Below the pieces are notes generated by a model that was given only the letters and a program-made list of their open reading frames with translations, was not told the DNA's origin and did no database searches. Position numbers and translations under genes: made by a program. 64,000 bases of DNA, from assembly GCA_016801845.1 (NCBI GenBank), contig CM028906.1:3038001-3102000 (forward strand), written 5' to 3'. Source of the stretch: Polydactylus sextarius (lineage: Eukaryota; Chordata; Actinopteri; Polynemidae). Positions within the stretch are counted from its first letter, which is position 1; each line of letters begins with the position of its first letter. Below are positions 57,888 through 64,000 of the stretch, piece after piece.

Positions 57888-60800
57888 CACGCACCTTTAA
57901 AACATCTTCAAACTGGTGCCACTTCCTGCACCCTCTTCAAACAGAGATCTCTTCCTACTTTGGCCTCACAATGCTGGTTTCTAGTAAAAATTGAAATAAT
58001 TTATAAAAGCCTACAGCTACTTCCTCCACCCTCAGATCAGCTTAGATGGGAGGGTTTTTGTAGTCAGGGCTCCTTGGCTGAGTATTACCAGCTTGTGCTT
58101 TTTTCTTCATTCCAATAATTATTGCTGCATTGACTAAATGCATTTTAATCCTTGTTATACTCTATTTTCTTTTTTTATTTCATGTCTTGATTGACTTCTC
58201 TTCCTTGAGACTGTTGCCAAACCCCAAACATACAACCATGAAATACTGTATAACCCCAGAAACCAGTGGCGACCTCTCACAGGCCAGACCCACCCCGTCC
58301 CCCTGTCTGTTGTCGAAGATGAAGGAATGAGAACAGGTGGGCCAGTGGCTCCAGACGTATGGACATGCATGTAATTGTCATGACAGAGGGATTTGGACCC
58401 AGAGCAAACAGCCTCTCACCCCAGGACACATGATATTTCCTGACATCATGCCGGACAATCGTCTCTCTGTGCACGTAACATGCACACGTACATACCGGTA
58501 ATCTGCCGTTTTTCTGTGTGAAACCATAACTTTTTAACCTTTGATCACGTTTTTAAACATAAAGTATCCTGAAATCAGAGTCTAATGTTTCTGGATTGTT
58601 GTGAGAAAACACAGTGAAAAGTGAGTGCTGTCACCAAAGTTGAGATCAACATGGGAAATAAACAGGACTCAAAGTTTTAATGCAACAGACATCTCTGTGA
58701 ATATCAAGTAACACGTCATGTTCTTCATCCAGTCTGTTAACTGTAGCCTGTCTCCATCATGCTGGGGGCCCTGGCATCTTATAGCCCGGTTAACTGAGCC
58801 AGTGATGTTGTGTAATCTGGTTTGCTACTAAAACCCAGCTTCCTCTCACTTAATCCACTTGTAATGGCTTTCCTTTATAACTTGTTTCCTTCCTCTTAGC
58901 AAGCCCCCTTTCACATTTACACCCTATCTATTGGCCTGTCCTGCCCTCACCTCCTCTCTGCATCCACTGCACCTTTAACCCCAGTCTACTCGTTATTCTT
59001 GAAGTTCTTCATCTCTGACCCTCGTTCACTCATTCCTCAGTCAGTCGTCAAAGACAAAAGACCAAAGTTTTACAACACAGGCCATGTTTTTCCTCATCCG
59101 ACACAGTCGTGTGGTGGCCTCCAGGTCTGGGACATCTCATCCAGACGCCGGGATAGGAGACTATCTCTTTTTTATTTGCCTCTTAAGTTACAAGACAGAA
59201 AATTGTTTAAGCAGAGCGCAGCTCCAGCCAAACCCTGCTATAAATCTGGGCTGATTTAGACTGCAAAGACAGCTTCCTGGACAGAGCTGAGGTTGCAGGA
59301 AAACACTAAGATTTGATGGGCTTGATGGTCTGGCTGGGTTCTGGCTGGCAAACAATCTCAGATAAGACAAGAAAGAAAACGAGCAAGTTGAGAGTCAGAG
59401 GAGGATCACTGCTGGAAAGTGTGCAATTTGCTGATGTGTGCTATAATGTATGTTTGTGTGGTCTTTGTGCATAAAATCCTCTGTTTGGGTGTAAACATTT
59501 ATAAATAAACTACTTGGATGGAAATATCCAGTCAGGTTTCTAATCCTAGACAAACAAGATTGGGTCAGACTCAGTAAAAAGCTGGTTCACTTATGGTCAA
59601 TGTGTAAAATTAAATTGACGATGCAGTATTTTATGGTTTCAGCCCTTTGTCTGTTTGCTTCTCTCCAACTCTGTGCTCACATATACAGCACAGATGTATT
59701 CTAGCACTGCTGAATTCTCAATAAAGCTGCTCTCATTTACATGTTTGTTCTGAAGCATTGACAACAGTGACTGAATGGAGGCCGATTAAGACAACACGTT
59801 AACTAGCACTTGTTTCCAAAGCCATTTCCAAGCTGCTGCTAAAACCCTCATTTTACAACCACGATGCCATCTGAAAAAGAAAAAAAAAAACACCAAAAGC
59901 ATGAGTGAAAGACGACAGCTGTGCCATGCATTTATATGCAAAATGATCACAGAGAAAGTTATGCACTGTGCCAGTGTGTTGTTGCTATCTGGCTGAACTA
60001 CTGTAGCTCTTCCACACGTGTGAATGTAGCATAACTGCTGTATTTTCATTTTCAACTAGTGGAAGGTGTCTAACATTGTTAGTATAATGTTAATGTGATG
60101 ATCAACTGATTTATGTACTATTTATTTTTGCTGGGAACCACGTGCATCATGCATGAAGAACAGGCGAGAAATCAAAACTCTAGATGATGCCTGGTACAAT
60201 CCTTTTAACTCTCTTCAATAGAAAATAGATAAGGTTTGTGTTTGGGTGTTGGGTGCCTTCTGAAAAAAGTCAGTGTAAAGGGCAACTGTGACACCAAGTT
60301 GGAAACAGCAAAGAATCAAGGAAAAAAGAAGGTACATTTGCCATAGTGGATGGTCATATTATTAGGGGCTCTCTTGGTATAAATGGAAGAATGGTAAAAA
60401 TTGGAACCTGCTACAACAGTGAGTATATGTAGGGTCTATACAGGCAAGACGTTGGGACATTTGCGGAGCTGGTCAACACTCTGGGAGGAGCTTTGTGATC
60501 GATAGGCCTGCCAAGCAGCATTAGTCCTCCAGGCCCACAGGGCCCGTCTCCGGACACAAGAGCACAAGGACGTTAACTCTGATCTTATTTATGAGTGCAC
60601 AAAGGGCAGCACAAGGGGTCTTTTGGTGGGGCCTGTTCAAACAGAAGGCCGATGTGGACGGGTCTTTGAGGGGGCCGGGCTGCATTGACTCTGGGGAAGA
60701 GAGAGAGGCTGACAGGTCAGTCTTAAAGCCTTAAAAAATGGGGCCGGGATCAGGGGGCTACCGAGGGAGGGGAAAGCGAGAGAGCCTCAGCCTTCTCCCT

Positions 60801-61297
60801 CTGCTCCCCAGAGACGAGCAGGAGCTCTGAGACAATGAGTCTGCTCTGCGGAGCTAAGGGGAGCCAAGAGTGAACACCAACCAGGGGGAAGTCAAGGCAG
60901 GGGAGGTGGGCAGGTGGGGCGCTGAGGGGCAGGGGGTTGTCTCCACCTTGTCACAGCTGTCGCACAGCCCCGCACATGTACGCATCGCACCTCACTCAGC
61001 ACTCGGGCCTCCGTCGCCACAGGCAGGGGAAAACGGTGCTAAATCAAGGAGCAATCCTGCCCCCTCTCCAGCCTGGCAGGGCAGACGCTGATTTGGGGGA
61101 TGAAGGGCAAAGGATCAAAGCCCTCAGGAGAGGAACACAACAGCTCCATCCAGCTGGACGCTTCCCTTCTGTCACCTCAGCGAGGGGGTGCTGATCAGGG
61201 AGCTGTTTTGAGGGATGTGAGGTGGAAGTCAGGAGGAGGGGGGGGGTGTGATCAGCATCATAAACCACAAACCAACAGGGGAACCTGATTCTATAGC

Positions 61298-61299
<2 letters not shown>

Positions 61300-61340
<41 letters not shown>
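61300..61340. repeat. GT microsatellite
   Basis: About 20 uninterrupted GT units between two GC-rich blocks. Confidence 0.97.
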
Positions 61341-61341
<1 letters not shown>

Positions 61342-64000
61342 ATGTGGGAGGGGGTTGGCTAAAGTCAGATGTGACACTCCGTGAGCCAAAGCACAGATCT
61401 GTCACGGCTGTCATTGTTGCTTAGCAATGAGGCGAACAGAGGGAGAGAGTGAAGAAAGATGTGAGCAGGAGAAAAGCAAGAACAGTGGGAAGAGAGAGAG
61501 CGAAGAGAAAACCATGAAAGAGATCAGCAGAGAACAGAAGCTGCAGATCTGGGTCCACATGTTCACTCGTCTCTGCGTGCTAGCAAACCCCACGTTTGTG
61601 TGTTGCACGTGTCATGCACATCTGTATTTTTTTCCCCAAATTCATCACACAGCACTAAAAAAAAAAAAAAAAAAAAACTTGCCCACTCATCCAATTTATG
61701 ATTGCCTCAACCCAACAGTGACCCCTCAACCCCACGTCCACTGACCTGGAAGTTACGTCCATTCGGGGGCAGCCATTTCCTGACTCTATAAAAAGGAGGC
61801 AGCGGAACTGAAGGAGACTGAGGGTGAAAATGGAGGGGCAGAATCATTAACTACCAGAACAATGACCACAACTGTGTCCGAGTCCAGCCCAGCGTTTTGG
61901 AGAGGTCAACCTCTAAAGATCTGAGAGCCCCCACGGGGGGCAGCAGCACACAGCAGAGCCTTCACGGCTGTCAGAGGGGAAAGAAATAACATGCCTCTGA
62001 CAGGACTAAAGGCAGGGATGCAGAGGCAAAGAAAGTCTATAAACAGCTGGATGAGCTCACAAACAACAAAGGAAGTGATTGCCAGGGGCCGTCTTTGGTT
62101 TTTCTGACATGAAAAAATGAAGACAAACTGGATGAGACACCCCTGTGAGAAGCATATACAATAATTCTGGTGTATCAGATGTCTGAATCTGCTCAGATAC
62201 AAAAACCAGAACATGTTGGATGTATATCATGGACTCGATCCTGCCCTGAGCTCGCTGGGCCTCAGCTATCACTCTTCACAGCTCCGCGGCTCAGCATCCA
62301 GCCTCAGGGGCCATGAGGTAAGACCAGACTGGAGACAGAGACTCTTGTCTGTGCACGACACGTCTGGCGTGCCGGTTGTGGCCTCGGAGCAAATCTGGAA
62401 CTTAACATCCCTCCTGCGCGGTCAAGGTTACATCAAGGACCAGACGACCAGACTCGACTCATCTGGAAAACCTCCAGCCTCCTTCGTTTCAGCACCGGCC
62501 ACCCCTAAAAATCTGAGCCGCGCTCGATCTAAAGTCCAACACGACAGATAACATTCAAGCTCAGTGGCTGCAAGGGTTGTACAAAAAGGCCTGGTGTTTT
62601 GACAATAATTCAGATAAGCCTTTGGCAAAGTCAACGCTGTGATACAGAGATGGGTGTGTGTAATGGATAAGGAAGTAATGAAGTGGCTGGATGGAAGACA
62701 AAGGCAAAGGACATCGACGCAGAGGGACTGAATAAGTGTTCTGGATTACTCTTCCTTCACTTTTCATTTTTTTTTTTATCCCTTTTTGGGGTTTGATGTC
62801 CATCGTCTCTGTGGAAAAAAAGGCTACACAAGAGTCTGGCACTGAAAAGGAGCCGTGAAACTGGATTTAGACAGTGCAGCAACAATGACTGCGTCAAAAT
62901 ATCACACATAATACAAGAAAAACTTTTTAAGAGTGTGGCCAAAACGCTTTTATCCATTTATTTAAAACTCCTTCTCAAACTGCCGAATCTAGAGTTTCGG
63001 TGACACATTTCAACTGGCACAAACAAAAACAGTATTGAGATTCAATCCCCATCCCTGCACTGTTTTGTATTACAACGTGAATGAAAGAATGTAAACACGA
63101 TTACTTTGGGGAATAAAGCCCAACCGAGCCTGATAATGCACAACAACACATCCAGCTCGTGTCACGGCGCCGCTATCAGCGGGTCGAATTCAATACCGAA
63201 TTATAAAGCGAAGGAGTCTGACGGCGGTGGGGAGGCGTCTCTCAGCACAGCGAATCAGTTACACGTTGACACTTCGGCTTCCACTCGTGAAGCCCACACA
63301 GCGAGATACAGATGCACATGCAGAGCCAAAAATGGTATGAGTATATTTAGCATCTCTAGCTTTTGATGTCTCCCCCTCCGCCCCCCTCCCCTCACACTTC
63401 CCCCCACCCCCTTACTCTCTCCTTTCTAGTGGCATCATTTCACTGATAAATGCCTCTCTCTCTTTCTCTCTCCCTCTCAGAGGAATGGAAATATCTGCAA
63501 GGACGTTGTAAACACAGTAAACAGGGCACAACACCATTAAGTCATTCATGACTCAGCACTGGCACAGACATCTGAGCTGCTGCTTTGAACAGAAGCAGTA
63601 TTGCCTGTCTTTAGAAATAATTAAGAAAAAGCAGCTTTTAAAATACAGTGATGTTGCTGCTTTCATGTGAAAATAAGCTCCACTCAGCCTCAGCCTCAGC
63701 TCCAGTGAACAGTTATAACACTTGTCACCGGCTCTTTTGTCTTTCCTGCTGATCCGTGGCGCCTCACTGCAGCCCCACTTCATGTCAGCCCATCTCCTGA
63801 AAAATAAATAGCTCAAAAGGTCAAACAACGGCACTCGAAACACTAAAGTACCGAAGAGTGATGATGATGATGATGTATGTGATAGGGCTAAAAACTGCAG
63901 CTTCTCTACTTTGATCTCAGCCTTAAAAGAAAATCCACTCTAACGCACTTGTGTAAAACAAAGACGGGCAACACAACCTTCTGATCATACTCTCTTTGCT

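Larger units (their letters stand above)
56101..64000. other. Gene-free block, distal part
   Basis: No coding gene recognised. Contains a GA repeat (56255-56290), GT repeats (56443-56491 and 61300-61339), a CA repeat (57853-57880), a poly-A run (about 61657-61677), and two GC-richer blocks (60.44-61.2 and 62.2-62.6 kb). Those blocks may be conserved non-coding elements or part of an unrecognised gene. Confidence 0.45.

Noticed and set aside
40320..64000. Exons of C11orf49/CSTPP1, the expected mammalian neighbour
   Set aside because: I looked for its recognisable segments on the plus strand and found none; absence is not proof without a search tool.
1..64000. CRISPR arrays, operons, bacterial promoters, tRNA or rRNA genes
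   Set aside because: Nothing of the kind is visible; regular short repeats here are dinucleotide microsatellites in a vertebrate genome.

Overview
The window is from a vertebrate nuclear genome, almost certainly a ray-finned (teleost) fish. The evidence is a split gene with GT-AG introns, very dense CA/GA microsatellites, Tc1-like transposons, an L2/Maui-like LINE relic and several foldback (MITE-like) elements. Nothing in it is bacterial or operonic. Most long open frames are repeat-encoded or antisense shadows.

The one gene I can establish is lrp4 (low-density lipoprotein receptor-related protein 4), on the minus strand. Its 5' half runs from a signal-peptide exon near 40.2 kb to an exon at 518-735, and the gene continues off the left edge. 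I resolved 14 coding exons with consistent reading phase. Together they encode about 643 residues: signal peptide, eight LDL-receptor class A (LDLa) repeats, an EGF-like module, a calcium-binding EGF module and the start of the first YWTD beta-propeller. The remaining propellers, transmembrane segment and cytoplasmic tail lie outside the window. In vertebrates LRP4 is the agrin receptor that activates MuSK at the neuromuscular junction and a modulator of Wnt/BMP signalling. The part encoded here contains the agrin-binding region.

Layout: 0.5-10.3 kb holds eleven closely spaced exons (exons 14 to 4), with an internally deleted Tc1-like element in intron 8. 10.3-16.1 kb is intron 3, with decayed Tc1-like and LINE relics. 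16.1 kb is exon 3. 16.2-34.5 kb is the 18-kb intron 2, mostly microsatellites and decayed dispersed repeats. 34.5 kb is exon 2. 34.6-40.2 kb is intron 1, with a 388-bp MITE. 40.2 kb is exon 1. From 40.3 to 64 kb I recognise no protein-coding gene. That 24 kb is either the upstream intergenic region or an intron of a neighbour. It contains microsatellites, a near-perfect 66-bp palindrome and several low-repeat blocks that look like conserved non-coding elements (an inference that needs comparative alignment).

The most unusual features are tied to lrp4 splicing. Eleven consecutive exons are all symmetric 1-1 and can be skipped in frame. The exon-7 acceptor has a TG-repeat where a pyrimidine tract would be expected. 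The exon-1 donor lies inside a GT repeat.
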